Assembly: GCF_030269925.1 (NCBI RefSeq)
Contig: NC_085126.1
Coordinates: forward strand, 4,962,501 to 5,026,500
Direction of reading: 5' to 3'
Origin: Bombyx mori
Taxonomy: Eukaryota; Arthropoda; Insecta; Lepidoptera; Bombycidae
DNA: 64,000 nt
Shown: in pieces, positions 34,232 to 45,837 of the stretch
How the letters are laid out: every line of letters begins with the position of its first letter
How positions within the stretch are numbered: the stretch's first letter is position 1
Program-made: the position numbers and the translations under genes
The notes under the pieces: generated by a model
What the model saw: the letters and a program-made list of their open reading frames with translations, nothing else
Database searches by the model: none
What the model was told of the DNA's origin: nothing

Positions 34232-34428
34232 TAAAGAAATCTCTGATGTGTTGCTTGCTCTTGAAGACGCTACTGGCGTACTTCGTGTTCACACAGATGC
34301 CACCAGTAAATACGCAAAAGATTTTTGGCAGATTTCACTTTATTATGCGATGCTATTTTGTTCAAGAGAATGCTTTAGGTACGTATGGAGACATCGGTAT
34401 TTGCCTGTGAAAAGAACGAAGGATTTTG
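34232..34428 (+). other. Open frame cut by Bm1, unassigned
   Basis: A stop-free frame begins after a stop at 34226 and reads EISDVLLALEDATGVLRVHT, then FWQISLYYAMLFCSRECFRY and RHRYLPVKRTKDFE, before running into the Bm1 head at 34429. Residue composition looks protein-like, but I recognise no family and there is no convincing acceptor. It could be a decayed exon or an element fragment. Confidence 0.2.
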
Positions 34429-34864
34429 AAGTCGTCGTGGCCTAAAGGATAAGACTTCCGGTGCATTCGTGTTGAAGTGATGCACCGGTGTTCGAATCCC
34501 GCAGGCGGGTACAAATTTTTCTAATGAAATACGTACTCGACAAATGTTCACGATTCACTTCCACGGTGAAGGAACAACATCGTGTAATAAAAATCAAACC
34601 CTCAAAATTATAATTTGCGTAATTACTGATGGTAGAACCACTTATGAGTCCGCGCGGATAGGTACCACCGCCCTGCCTATTTCTGCCGTGAAGCAGTAAT
34701 GCGTTTCGGATTTAAGGGTGGGGCAGCCGTTGTAACTATACGTGAGACCTTAGAACTTATATCTCAAGGTGGGTGGCGCATTTACGTTGTAGATGTCTAT
34801 GGGCTCCAGTAACCACTTAACACCAGGTGGGCTGTGAGCTCGTCCAACCATCTAAGCAATAAAA
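34429..34864 (+). mobile_element. Bm1 SINE, full length
   Basis: Complete head (box A GGCCTAAAGGATAAG, box B GTTCGAATCCC) and body. The A tail is only 4 nt before it meets LINE sequence. Confidence 0.9.
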
Positions 34865-35110
34865 CTGGCCCTAGCAAGAGCAGTGAGTGCTTTGCGGAAT
34901 CTACCACCGGATCGGAAACGCGATCCACTGAGAAGATCCGGCGAGAAGCTCAGTGGGCTATGTGTGCGGGTTAATTCGCTTATCGAGCCCTTCGTCGCAA
35001 GTGACGGGTTCAACGAGGACGGTGACCGGTGCTTCTGGTACCTAAAAGCACCGTTAATGGACCAGGAGGGTCCGTAATGACGTGTTTTGGGCAGGGATTG
35101 GTGGGATGTA
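34865..35110 (-). mobile_element. Jockey-like LINE, family A, internal piece
   Basis: Minus-strand C-terminal codons and proximal 3'UTR (hairpin arm CCCACTGAG near 34960). The terminal part of the 3'UTR is missing where Bm1 abuts, so DNA was lost at this junction. Confidence 0.75.
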
Positions 35111-35785
35111 GATGCCGATACTGTACTATTGGACGACATAGTTCATAGCTAAAAGGGATTGAGATGCCATATCAGTGCATTTGATTGATAGCCAATTATC
35201 AGCATTAGTATCCCCACACTTACTTTTTAGGGATCAGTATTCATTTATTTATTTTGTTAGCGTAAAAGCGCATTTAATTACGATGTAATGTAAACATAAC
35301 CCTTTTATAACTACAATAATTAATTAGTACTAATTCACACTAATCAAATGCGAACATTAATTGAACGTGCTAAACGCCAGTAATTTTCTAATGAATAATT
35401 TCGTTTAAAAAACATCAATACAAAACCGCCCTTATGTTTAGAGTGATAAAATACAAATATACGTGAAAGTTACGAATGGTAAGGCACTAAATAATGAATG
35501 TGTTTTACTTTAAAATGTGCTTTATGAGCATGGGCTTAAAATCTAGTTTTTTTATAGAATGTCACGTCATGCTTAGTTAGGCATAGAACGTTTTGTTTTT
35601 GTGAATAATTTTATTAAGCGTTTTGTATTTCGATTATTTTTTTGTGTAACAACTATTTTCATATATTATTATGTCTATTACATTCTGGTGAAACTGATCC
35701 GAAATACTAAATTTTGTGAATGAAAAATTATTTTCGACTTCCGTATTGACATCGACTAAAGTCGTGTTTGGTAATACCAAAAGAC
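35111..35785. other. Unassigned AT-rich DNA
   Basis: No feature seen. Confidence 0.4.
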
Positions 35786-36004
35786 TTAAGCCTTGTTCGG
35801 ACTAGGCGAGTATTTTAGTCGAGTACCGAGTAATTTAGTAGCTAAATGTGTCTAAGCACCAAAAATGTAGTCGAGTAGGGTTAGTAAATAATTTAGTCAA
35901 GTCAATCCATTTTGTTCTATTTTTTCGGGCGAGTAGCGAGTAGTTTAGCCACTAAATTACTCGATACTCGACTAAAATACTCGCCTAGTCCGAACAAGGC
36001 TTTA
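35786..36004. mobile_element. Harbinger-like MITE with TTA duplication
   Basis: 213-bp element (35789-36001) with inverted repeats of about 55 bp. The left arm starts AGCCTTGTTCGGACTAGGCG and the right arm ends CTAGTCCGAACAAGGCT. TTA flanks both sides (35786-35788, 36002-36004). The centre repeats CGAGTA units. Non-coding; PIF/Harbinger-like by its 3-bp TTA target. Confidence 0.78.
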
Positions 36005-36477
36005 GTGCTGAAGTACAATTTAAAATCAATCACGACATTAAAAAGTTAGGAATAAAAAGACGCATTGTTCCTATTCAGTAAGCCTGTAAACTCTGTAAAG
36101 GTATTTGTGAATATTGACGTCATTGTTCAATATAGCGCGTTCAGTGTCATAAAAACCAATCCTAATTTCGGTGTCTTTTGCTTTGAATTTTCTCTTCCAC
36201 GATTGTCATCTCCCATAACGAGTTTAGTCACATGCCCCATATTATGGTATCAAAGTCATTATCTTCTTCTTCTTGCCCACATTACGAGGGGTCGATGCAG
36301 CATATCTTATTATGCTGTATAGAGATTTGGCATGAGCTTTACGACCAAGTCACCTTTCTGGCATCAATCTTCAGTAATATATCTACGTTCCATAAGTAGG
36401 GAGTTTTCAGTTTATTGTATTGATGCTTCTCTTACTTCATCTATTTTTAATTCTACTGTTTTCATTTTCCGTCCATT
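36005..36477. other. Unassigned DNA
   Basis: No feature recognised. Confidence 0.4.
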
Positions 36478-36750
36478 TGCCGTCTGGTATAGTGGTAAGT
36501 GACATGGTCACTACACAAGGGGGCGCGGGTTCGAATCCCGCCAAGGGAAGATATTTTTATGATAAATATAAAATGTCTTTTCCAGGGTCATGGATGTATA
36601 TTAAATATAATAATATGTATGTGTATAATAAAAATCTTACATTTATTTCCCTTATATGGTACCTGTAACACAAGTTCTTTACGAAATTACCACGGGACCA
36701 GTTAACGTGGCGTGATTGTTAGTAAATATTTATTTATTTATTTTAATATT
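36478..36750 (+). mobile_element. tRNA-derived SINE, family D
   Basis: The head has perfect pol III boxes: TGGTATAGTGG (box A) and GGTTCGAATCCC (box B), about 40 nt apart. The body contains TCTTTTCCAGGGTCATGGAT and CACGGGACCAGTTAACGTGG and ends in TATTTATTTATTTATT. The inverted copy at 40409 aligns throughout, which shows it is a SINE and not a tRNA gene. Confidence 0.8.
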
Positions 36751-37147
36751 ACAAATATTTACACGAAAATTTAGATTTTCCAATACCCAATGATAAATTG
36801 ATATCAAAACACAGTTTCGGTATAAATACCAAAAACTAGTTTGGTATATTAGGAATAAGAAAGAGACGACTCACTAACTCTATTGAATGTTTATACTTAT
36901 ATAAGTCTTTCGTATATGAATAATCTCTCCGTGTTTATATCAAGACAGCTAGATTATCATAATATTTAATATCGTCGTATAAACTCAGGCGTTAGGTTTT
37001 CATATTGTTTTTTATTTAAATTACGTATACATTCGACACGGCAGCCATTTTGTTCCTCTCAATAACAGCTATTCACTGGGATTTTGCATATATGAAAACC
37101 TATCTATATCATATTCCTTTTAATATAAGATACTAAAAATTTAAGAA
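36751..37147. other. Unassigned AT-rich DNA
   Basis: No feature seen. Confidence 0.4.
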
Positions 37148-37402
37148 TGTTCAATTTTTTTATTGCATTGATGGGTGGACTAGCTCACAGCCCGCCCGGT
37201 GTTAAGTGGTTACCGGAGCCCATAGACATCTACAACGCAAATCCCGCCACCCACCTTGAGATATGAGTTCTAAGCTCTCAGTATAGTTACAACGGCTGCC
37301 CCGCCCTTCAAACCGAAACGCATTACTGCTTCACGGCAGAAATAAGCAGGGTGGTGGTCCGCACGGATAGCGGACACTCACAAGACGTCCCATCACCAGT
37401 AA
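37148..37402 (-). mobile_element. Bm1 SINE, 5'-truncated
   Basis: Minus strand. Full body with an insertion (ATAGCGGAC) near 37367. Confidence 0.85.
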
Positions 37403-37531
37403 AATGGTTTTTCTTGTGGTTTTGAATTATTATTAATCTAAAAGTAAGTACAAAGAAATGGTAAAGCTTATACCGAACAAAAAATACCTATACTGCTTAA
37501 AACGATTGTGCACATAGGTCAAGTAGCCTTA

Positions 37532-37711
37532 TCTATACTAATATATAAATCTACAGTGTTTTTACGGATGCTCCGTTATAACTACTGAACCATGCACCCG
37601 ATCGACTTGAAACTTGGTATCCATGTAGAAAATACATGTACTTAATAGATAGGCTAATATTTATATGAGTGTTAATTTTAAATGCTCAGTGAAGCGGGCG
37701 AGTACGGCTAG
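37532..37711 (+). mobile_element. Short Helitron, family I
   Basis: Begins TCTATACTAATATATAAATC after an A, ends GTACGGCTAG before a T, and has a GC-rich near-terminal segment. These are the 5'-TC, 3'-CTAG and A|T rules of Helitrons. It is 180 bp, an internally deleted form compared with the ~250-bp copies. Confidence 0.7.
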
Positions 37712-38120
37712 TTAGTTTCTATATTCGTTAGGAAGTATAATTATGACGAAAAGTATGTGATACTAAAACAAGAGTTATGTCAATTGAAGTCAAAAACTTC
37801 TATTACACGGACATGTGTTAAGATATCTAAAAATATGTTTGCCGCGTTTTTCTCGCAGCCGCCATTTTGCAATGCTGCTTTTGCTATAAGTAGGGCAGAA
37901 TTCATTCAACGTGAATGTTAATTAGTTTTAGATTCTTATATATTCACCTAATTACGTCTTAAATACGTAACGTAGGTACTTAACGTTATTTTCAATCTAG
38001 AAACGTACAAAAGCCGACATTGACCAAAGACGCTCGGCCGAAAATCGTTTCTGATGTTTCCCATTAATTAAATTTTGTAATCTAAAGAAACTTCACAGAA
38101 GATTGTCGATCACTGGACTT
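37712..38120. other. Unassigned DNA
   Basis: No feature seen. Confidence 0.4.
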
Positions 38121-38338
38121 GGATCAAGTAGAGATCGTCACGAGCCGCCTCAAGTAATTATTGATGTGGCTATTGAAGAAGCAGTAATTAGTGATTTGTT
38201 TGCGGATCCATCCATAAGTACTAGAGATTGGCTCTTCATCACGGAATATTCCAAATATCAGCGTGACTCATTTTAAAGAAAGAAGGATTGCATCCTTGTC
38301 ACTACCAAATTAAGCATAGATTCCCTCATTTCGATATG
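38121..38338 (+). pseudogene. Mariner-like transposase N-terminal relic
   Basis: One frame gives EEAVISDLFADPSISTRD (38180-38233). After a frameshift near 38235 another gives HHGIFQISA, a stop, then LILKKEGLHPCHYQIKHRFP. The order ‘DxPSISTR - helix-turn-helix - GLHPxHxQ’ is the DNA-binding part of transposases in the mariner-like/DUF4817 group. The catalytic DDE/D part is not present. Dead copy. Confidence 0.55.
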
Positions 38339-38363
38339 TGCACATTATTAAGAATCACATCAC

Positions 38364-38607
38364 ACTGTATATAAATCTACATTGATTTATACGGATGTTC
38401 CGTTATAACTACTGAACCATGCATCCGATTGACTTGAAACTTGGTATCCATGTAGAAAATACATGTACTTAAAGGATAGGCTAATATTTATATGAGTGTT
38501 GGACTTCCTACACCAGTAGCGGGGGCGTTAATGATGAGAATCTTTGCGGGGGTGAGAAATTATAATTTTATTTTTAAATGCGCAGCGAAGCGAACGGGTA
38601 CAGTTAG
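38364..38607 (+). mobile_element. Short Helitron, family I (decayed ends)
   Basis: Same body as the copies at 37532 and 46775 (GAACCATGCATCCGATTGAC and others). The 3' end reads CAGTTAG instead of CTAG and the 5' end has lost its TCTATACTA. Confidence 0.65.
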
Positions 38608-39012
38608 TTGTATCTAAATTCACCATTCGCTAATTTTCCCTATGACTTTTTCATTTTTCATCTTGCCCTCAAACGATATGATCTTTATAACATAACGGTA
38701 TAACAATTAAACTAAATTAAATTGGCGACATACATAATTAAAATATTCGTGAAAGTCAATCAGACAATGGTGTGAATTTCTCACGACGAACATCAGAGTC
38801 ACCTACATACGTCGCATGGTCCGCGATGTGGATCATGGTCTTGTATTAAGAAATTACGTTTGGTAATTTGAACAATTTGAACCGGACCGGGCCAAACTAT
38901 AATCGATTGGTGGCGATTATGGGGATCGTGAAATAATTGAAATATAAAACCCTTGAACTGTCATCGGGTGCTGCGATTATGCTTGGCTCTTATCTAAGTA
39001 ATCTATAATCGA
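38608..39012. other. Unassigned DNA
   Basis: No feature seen. Confidence 0.4.
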
Positions 39013-39210
39013 ATGATAGGACGTCTTGTGATTCCGCACGGGTAGGTACCACCACCCTGCTTATTTCAGCCGTGAAGCAGTAATGAAGGGTGGGACAATA
39101 ATTGTACTATACTGAGACCTTAGAACTCATATCTCACGGTAGGTAAACACTTAGCATGAGATGGGCCGTAAGCTCGTCCACGCACCTATTCAATAAAATA
39201 AAATAAAATC
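39013..39210 (+). mobile_element. Old Bm1 SINE, internally deleted
   Basis: GATAGGACGTCTTGTGATTC to CACCTATTCAATAAAATAAA, with the middle of the body missing. Confidence 0.75.
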
Positions 39211-39428
39211 TAATTTATCTAAGTAAACACGCACATAACATTCATGAAAGACTTGTACAATGAACAGCATATTGGAATTATTGGTGGGTTATTGCGAAAC
39301 CATCGATATATGTAACCAAATTACCCTACGTATTTTTGACGGAAACCCATTTTCAATTTGCATCATCATCATCATTCTCCTGCTCTTCTCCCAGTCACCT
39401 CATTCCCCTCTTACAGATATCGTCTTTC

Positions 39429-39660
39429 ACGCACATTTGCCCCGGTCACCGTCCTCGTCGAACCCGTCGCTTGCGACGAAGGGCTCGACGAGCGAATTAA
39501 CCCATAGGCACAGCCCACTGAGTTTCTCGCCGGATCTTCTCAGTGGGTCGCGTTTCCGATCCGGTGGTAGATTCTGCGAAGCACTACTTTTGCTAGGGCG
39601 TGTTAGCAACACTCCGGTTTGAGCCCTATCAGCATAGGTAGGGAAAAAACGCACATTTGC
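39429..39660 (+). mobile_element. Jockey-like LINE, family A, with perfect TSD
   Basis: The 12-bp duplication ACGCACATTTGC (39429-39440 and 39649-39660) encloses about 30 codons of the RT C-terminus and a family A 3'UTR with intact hairpin arms. Poly(A) at 39643-39649. A deletion removes the usual GTGAGCTCACC segment. Confidence 0.87.
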
Positions 39661-40408
39661 AATTTGCATTTACTGATATCTCGAACGTCTAATCTTTGTG
39701 TGTAACTTTGTGTGTATCTCTAAAGTTTCAAACTGAAACGAACCGGACTGCTTCACAGCAGAAATAGCATAAGTACTCAACCGTACGAATCTACAATCAC
39801 TAAAATATTTAATTTGACGCATAGCCTGTTGTGTTAACGTTCCGATCCTCTGACCCGAGTCGGCCCGTGTTTCACTGATTATTTCGAAAGTATGTTAAAT
39901 AGTAATGAAGTTTCTTAATTAAATTACTAATATATGAACGTTAAACGGGTCGGGTCGTGGCCTATGCAAACACACCGACGGACACGCAGGCTACTAATGA
40001 AACGTCCCCGATTTTGTAAATGAAATGTTGAACCGTGGCGAAATTCGTTTTGTTCTATGACATGTGATTATTTTATTTGAGTCTATCGTTTCTCTATACG
40101 TGTCTATGGCAGCAATAAAAGCGTTGGTGCTTATACATATTTCCCGCGAATAGGCTATGCAGGCACAGGCTAATACCGCGATTTGAACAAGTCGATACAC
40201 TAGTTCACGAAATGCATTTAAATGATGAAATATTATAATAATATGTTTAATTGGTTACGTGGTTCTTTTATTATGACGATGAGTCTTTTAGTTTCTTTAG
40301 TAAAAATTAGCCCTAAATTTGCTGCCTTTAAGATCTGTCAGCTAAAACATTAGAGACTTCTAGCCAAATCAGCCTAGTAGCGAATCCGCCACTTTTTACT
40401 ATTTACTA
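39661..40408. other. Unassigned DNA
   Basis: A minus-strand frame at 39994-40200 begins with a hydrophobic stretch but has no recognised family. 39728-39800 may be a very old Bm1 piece. Confidence 0.35.
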
Positions 40409-40663
40409 AATATTTTTTTTACTAACAATCACGCCACGTTAACTGGTCCCGTGATAAGTTCGTAAAGAACTTGTGTTACAGGTACCAGATAATGGATATA
40501 AAAATGTAAGATTTTTATTATACACATACATATATTTAATATACATCCGTAACCCTGGAAAAGACATTGATATTTATCATACAAATATCTTCCCTTGGCG
40601 GGATTCGAACCCGCGACCCCCTTGTGCAGTGACCACGTCACTTACCACTACACCAGACGGCCG
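40409..40663 (-). mobile_element. tRNA-derived SINE, family D
   Basis: Inverted copy of the element at 36478, with box A TGGTGTAGTGG and box B GGTTCGAATCCC. Well preserved. Confidence 0.8.
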
Positions 40664-40832
40664 TTGGATAAAGGATCTGATTTTCATCAATGAAACATTT
40701 ACGGAGAAATTAATAATTGGCAGCATTATGTACTAAATCCATTTATGGGTTGAGACTGATGAATTAAATTATTTGATCTAAAATTACACGATTTTATTTA
40801 GCAGTGCTTCGACGAAAATTTTTATAGGAGTA

Positions 40833-41218
40833 CTAGCTGACCCGGCATACATTGTTTTATACATATATAAGATTTCTAGGGAATTTCTAGTGTAGAAAAA
40901 AAAAACTAACTTATTGTAAGTGTGTAAGGATGTGGTAAATTAGTGAAAGAGGTATGTAGTGCTGTGAACGATGAGGGAATATATAATAAAAATAACAAAA
41001 CCTCATTCAACTACATAATACCTCATTATAACAAAAAAAAATGTCACAATAAAAAAAAAATGTTAGGGTTGGACAACCCTAATCACTTAGGGGTATGAAA
41101 AATAGATAGTAGCCGATTCTCAGGCTTACTGAATATGCATAAAAAATTTCATGAAAATCGGTCAAGCGGTTTTGGAGGAGTATGGGGACGAACATTGTGA
41201 CACGAGAATTTTATTAGA
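40833..41218 (-). mobile_element. Short Helitron, family IV
   Basis: Minus strand. Starts TCTAATAAAATTCTCGTGTC after A and ends GCCGGGTCAGCTAG before T. 386 bp, no coding. The block AAAATCGGTCAAGCGGTTTT resembles widespread arthropod repeats. A LINE-type origin (RTE tail) is the main alternative. Confidence 0.55.
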
Positions 41219-41898
41219 TATTTGAAATCCAAGAGAAATGAACAACAACGTTTGGACGTCCACGATCTCTCGTAAGCTTTGATTGGCTGTTTAGACGTAA
41301 CTCATGTTGTAGCTATTGTAATTTTTTGCAGTATTGAAATATACGATTTTTGTGTTAAATAGTTTTTCTCCATAGAATTTATTCTGAAAGAGTACTGAGG
41401 TCAACTGCAATGCTTATTCGAATGATAATTTTTTAGATTTGCTGCTACATGCGTTTGATGTATCAATGAAGAGTCTAACACAAGCTCTATCCCTCTAATG
41501 CCAATAAAAAGTACAAAAGTAATGACTCGAGAATTCTTTCATCAAGTATCACGGCGTATTCTTTCACCTCTGTTCCACATACGAGCTCAGCGGACCGAAA
41601 CGGCACGCATCATCGCGCCGCGCCCCACCGGGGTGGGCAGACAAATCGTCCAGATACGCACACCGAATTACATCTACCTCGTTTAATGGATATCCTTCGT
41701 TGTTAAAACGCCTTTATTAGCTTCACTCGTCTGTGTATCAACGACCGATGATAATATTTACCAGAAAAATCAGGGAAAAAAGATAAATTAATTAATAATA
41801 ATAAATTTTAATTTGTATCTATTAATACGTGTTTTTTAAGTTTTTAAACTACCTTTATTATTATTATTGGCAGAAACAGTGGTGACAGTTTTGAAAAA
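41219..41898. other. Unassigned DNA
   Basis: A 62-codon frame at 41498-41686 has a GC-rich end but no known motif. Confidence 0.4.
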
Positions 41899-42057
41899 AT
41901 GATGGTAACTGGCAACATTGCGGGCAAAAGATCTCGTGGCCGCAATCCAATGCGCTGGTCCGACCAAATTCGCATCAGTCTGGACACCACAGTCTGCGAT
42001 GTCATACACATCGCCGAGAGCAGAGGAAGATGGAGAAACATCAGTTTGGAAAAATAA
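41899..42057 (+). pseudogene. LINE RT C-terminal remnant
   Basis: MMVTGNIAGKRSRGRNPMRW then SDQIR and GRWRN, with a stop at 42055 just where WEDMV would continue the motif. Same family as the remnant at 5042. No RT core. Confidence 0.65.
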
Positions 42058-42277
42058 TGGGAAGATATGGTCACGACACTCAGACATGAGGAATTTAACT
42101 AAAATTAAATTTAAATTTAAGGAGGATTATTACTATGGATAGGCCGATCATAAGGTCTAATGTGCAAACCGCTAATCTCCTTGAGACATGAGATCGAAAT
42201 CTGACAATGATCCCCATGTATACCATCACAAGATTCGCAAAAAGCTCACCCTTACTACATGGAACCATTCCATTGGT

Positions 42278-42537
42278 TTTTTTTTTTTTTATTACTTAGA
42301 TGGGCGAACGAGCTCACAGCCCACCTGGTGTTAAGTGGTTACTGGAGCCCATAGACATCTACAACGTAAATGCGTCACCCATCTTGAGATATAAGTTCTA
42401 AGATCTCAGTATAACTATACTTGTAACTACAACGGCTGCCCTACCCTTCAGACCGAAACGCATTACTGCTTCACGGCAGAAATAGGCGGGGCGGTGGTAC
42501 CTACCCGCGCGGACTCACAAGAGGTCCTACCACAAGT
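42278..42537 (-). mobile_element. Bm1 SINE, 5'-truncated
   Basis: Minus strand, full body, T13 run at its 3' end. A small tandem duplication (TAACTATACTTGTAACTACA) near 42410. Confidence 0.86.
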
Positions 42538-42809
42538 GAAAATGTCGACCGTGTGCCGTTCTAGAGTACCATGTCTCTCGAATGTATGTATAATACTTCC
42601 TACCATCGTGGTTGCTGGTCATTACAAATGATTCGAAAAGTCCCCAGTAGTATGTAACGACTTGACATTGACAACCACCGTAACTAGAGCTGTATGGTCA
42701 TCTACTTTCGGAAGTAATATTGGAAATCTGCTGGTAGAGATATTTTGAACCCTAATATTTCATCATGCAGCCCAATTTGATGTTTAGGACATCCGTTATA
42801 AAATACATT

Positions 42810-42981
42810 GAGGAGAGGAGATGTATGGAAATGGTAGTGCAAGGTAGAGGGGGAAGAGGTCGACCGAAGAAGACATGGATGGAGTGTGTGAATGACGATA
42901 TGATAGAGAGAGGAGTGAGTGTAGAGATGACGGCTGATTGAATAGAATGGAAGATAAATATTAGCTGTGCCGACCCCACCT
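42810..42981 (+). pseudogene. RTE-like LINE C-terminal remnant
   Basis: The frame reads GRGGRGRPKKTWMECVNDDM, then VEMTAD, a stop, and a continuation with CADPT. GRGRPxKTWxECVxxD followed by TADxxxWxxxxCADP is a LINE C-terminal motif that I associate with RTE-like elements of moths. It is broken by a stop and substitutions. Confidence 0.6.
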
Positions 42982-44217
42982 AGTGTGATAAGGTGGAGAA
43001 AAAGAAGAGTTATAAAATACATTGAGATTTCGATCTTATGTCACAAGATGGAAGATGGCATTCAGGTTGCGATGTCTATTGGCTCTTAGGGATCTTTTAG
43101 TCTTTTCATCCAGGCGCTTTTGGCACTTTAAGGATAACAACGTAGCAGACATAGAATTTACAAGCGCTCAATTAAAAAAGAAACTGTTCATTCACAAACG
43201 TAAGATAATAAGCACCTCCATTTTTTAACTGCCTCTGCTTAATGTTTCGTTACAATTAATTTATTTTGTAGTTGTTTCTTGATTACGTTCAATTAATAAA
43301 AGTCGTTGAGTTTTCAAGATAGAATCTAATAAATCTATTGTTTCAACACAACTGGGCTTCTTTTTGAAATTGAAAATTTTAGTGACGTCATTATTTTACT
43401 ATTTAGGAAAAAGAGTTAAGAGTCTACGACATTGCGTCTCGCGGACATGAATAAGGATGAAGCCGAACTAAGACGATGCATACTAATAAAGGAAATTCGT
43501 TGTAAGCTTCGATCGCTGTTGTGATTACAGGAAATGACTATGAATTTCTTTTCTGGTTGCACGTTGTGAAAAAGCAAATAAAGAGATTCTTCAAGTATGG
43601 AGTTACGTGTCAAGCGATCGCGTTTAATTACAACTCCTAAAAGTTCCAATACGTTTTTTTATTAATCAGTAAAACAATGGTCATAAATCAACGAAGCTAG
43701 TAAACGTGGTAGAAAACAAATTGACGTCACGTATTCATTTATATAAGCTAAATGATGCAGTTTTGAACAGCACATTCACTTTTAAAACTTTCGTGACTCG
43801 TGACTAGGTTTGGATTTGGGATCATTGACGTCAGAAAATCTAAATTGATGCTCATTGCATAGGCATTGGCATCGAACTGTTGCAGGAGGCATACAGTATC
43901 TATGATAGAACGAATCCGTATTTTAGGACGGATTCCGTATCGCGCGTTTGGTTTGCTCGTCGAGAGCCTAGACCGAAAAAGCCGACTGACAAAAACCGAC
44001 ATCTTTTTCAAGTGATTTCTGAGGTACTTCTCGATCATTTAAAAAACTGAAACTTCTATTCTATCAATGCAACTTGCCGTCAATTTTGAAGGAATATTAT
44101 TATGTATTCATAATAAATGCTAAAATAGTGATAACGGTAAAAAAAAATTCACAAATATTCACAGATTTTTTATCTACATTACCAACTCTATTCGCGTTCA
44201 TTTACATTCATAGATTA
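42982..44217. other. Unassigned DNA
   Basis: Frames at 43022, 43416 and 43748 show no domains. Confidence 0.4.
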
Positions 44218-44469
44218 CTAGCTATACTCACCCGCTTCGCTGGGCATTTAGAATTAACATTATTATTACTCACCCCCACAAAGATTCTCAACATTAACGC
44301 CCCCGCAACTGGTTTAGGGAGTCCAACACTCATATAAATATTAGCCTATCCATTAAGTACATGTATTTTCTACATGGATACCAAGATACCAAGTCAATCG
44401 GATGCATGGTTCAGTAGTTATAACGGAACATCCGTTAAAACCACTGTAGATTTATATATTAGATATCGA
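44218..44469 (-). mobile_element. Short Helitron, family I
   Basis: Minus strand. CTAG end at 44218-44221 preceded by the GC-rich CCAGCGAAGCGGG hairpin segment. The 5' end is slightly changed (TCGATATCTAATATATAAAT). A and T flank it as expected. Confidence 0.68.
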
Positions 44470-45043
44470 TTTATTTTTTATTTAATCATTATACAAACCA
44501 AAAATACTTATAGGAAAAGAACTTCTGTTCCAAATAGGTGTCCATAAGTCATCTCTCTTGTTTTATTATTATTATAATGAAACCCATATTATTACAATTG
44601 CAGACCAAAACCCTTCCTATCTTTAAAATGGCTTAAATATCACCCTGCAGTCATGCAAACAACTTACCACTCTCCTACCTTGCCTTGTCACACTAAAGTA
44701 ACACACGCGAATTACACAGACAATAAACATTGAATGGCAATTACAGAAAAAACATTTCCATTATACTAATACTGCTTGCTGCCCGGTTATTATTTGTTAC
44801 AATGATTCCGCCCTATGTATTCCGCAATCGAGTTGGTTTTAGCGCAGTTTTTAGCGCACCGTTCACAGACTTGCGCAATGTCCTGTGAGGTGCATTTAGG
44901 TGCAGTGCGCGTGTGAATTCGGTTTCTTGTGTGCGTCTGGTTTCATTGTCATGTGTCGGCTATTTGCCTTTCAATGTATAAGTATATGTATGTACGATTT
45001 GCGTTATTTCGAAATCAGAGTTGAACGAGTTAAGTTGGGAATT
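44470..45043. other. Unassigned DNA
   Basis: No feature seen. Confidence 0.4.
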
Positions 45044-45457
45044 AGCGATTATGGTACCTATAGATACAGCCCACTGAGTTACTCGCCGGATCTTCTTAGT
45101 CGCGATTTCAAACCGGTGGTAGAATTTGCGAAGCACTGCTCTTGCTTTTTTTTATTGCTTAGATGGGTGGATGAGCTCACAGCCCACCTGATGATATAAG
45201 TTCTAAGGTCTCAAGTATAGTTACAACGGCTGCCCCACCCTTCAAACCGAAACACATTACTGCTTCACGGCAGAAATAGGCAGGGTGGTGGTACCTACCC
45301 GTGCGGACTCACAAGAGGTCCTAACCACCAGTAAAAAGGTTAGGGCTATTGTTAGCAAATTCACTCGGATTGAGCCGGTAAGCTCACCTCGGCCTGGCTT
45401 AGTTGAAATAGCCTCTGAGGCTACCGGCGCACAGGTAGCTGAAAAAAGCGACTGTGG
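45044..45457 (+). mobile_element. Jockey-like LINE tail, family A, split by Bm1
   Basis: Imperfect target duplication AGCGATTATGG / AGCGACTGTGG (45044-45054, 45447-45457). The 3'UTR runs to GCTCTTGC (45148), is broken by a Bm1, and resumes at TTAGGGCTATTGTTAGC. Poly(A) at 45442-45447. Confidence 0.82.
45149..45336 (-). mobile_element. Bm1 SINE nested in LINE
   Basis: Minus-strand copy that lacks about 60 bp near its 3' end (the GTTAAGTGG...CACCC part). It is younger than the LINE it interrupts. No clear duplication at the junctions. Confidence 0.85.
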
Positions 45458-45837
45458 TTTTCTTTTGTAATACTTTAATAGTATAGAGAGATCTTGGTGA
45501 ACATTTAATTTGAATTTGTCTATTTGCTTTACTCCGAAACGAGGTTTAACGAATTGAACGTAATGAATTAGCCACTATGGTTTATTTTTTGTTTAATATA
45601 CTTGGGCTTTTTCAATAATTATGTTGTCTTTAATGATTTGTTTAATATTTAATGTTTATATTTTAGTTTAGTAGTCGATTAGTTTTTGTTTTTGTTACTA
45701 TAGACACAGCTTAGAGAAATTTGGATTTGTCTATGGGCTTCTTTACATGTGGTGCACCGTGAAATAGGTCGAATATGAAAAAAAAGACTTTTATGTTGTA
45801 TGTAATACTTGTATTGCTATTCCTATATTATGCTATT
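45458..45837. other. Unassigned AT-rich DNA
   Basis: No feature seen. Confidence 0.4.

Noticed and set aside
36478..36552. tRNA gene, Asp/Gly-like
   Set aside because: The copy at 40409 matches well beyond the tRNA-like part and the acceptor stem does not close, so it is a SINE.
39260..39622. 120-codon gene
   Set aside because: The second half is the LINE C-terminus and 3'UTR read through. The first half is low complexity (poly-Ile/Leu).
42702..43022. 106-codon minus-strand gene
   Set aside because: Antisense to the LINE C-terminal remnant at 42810-42981.
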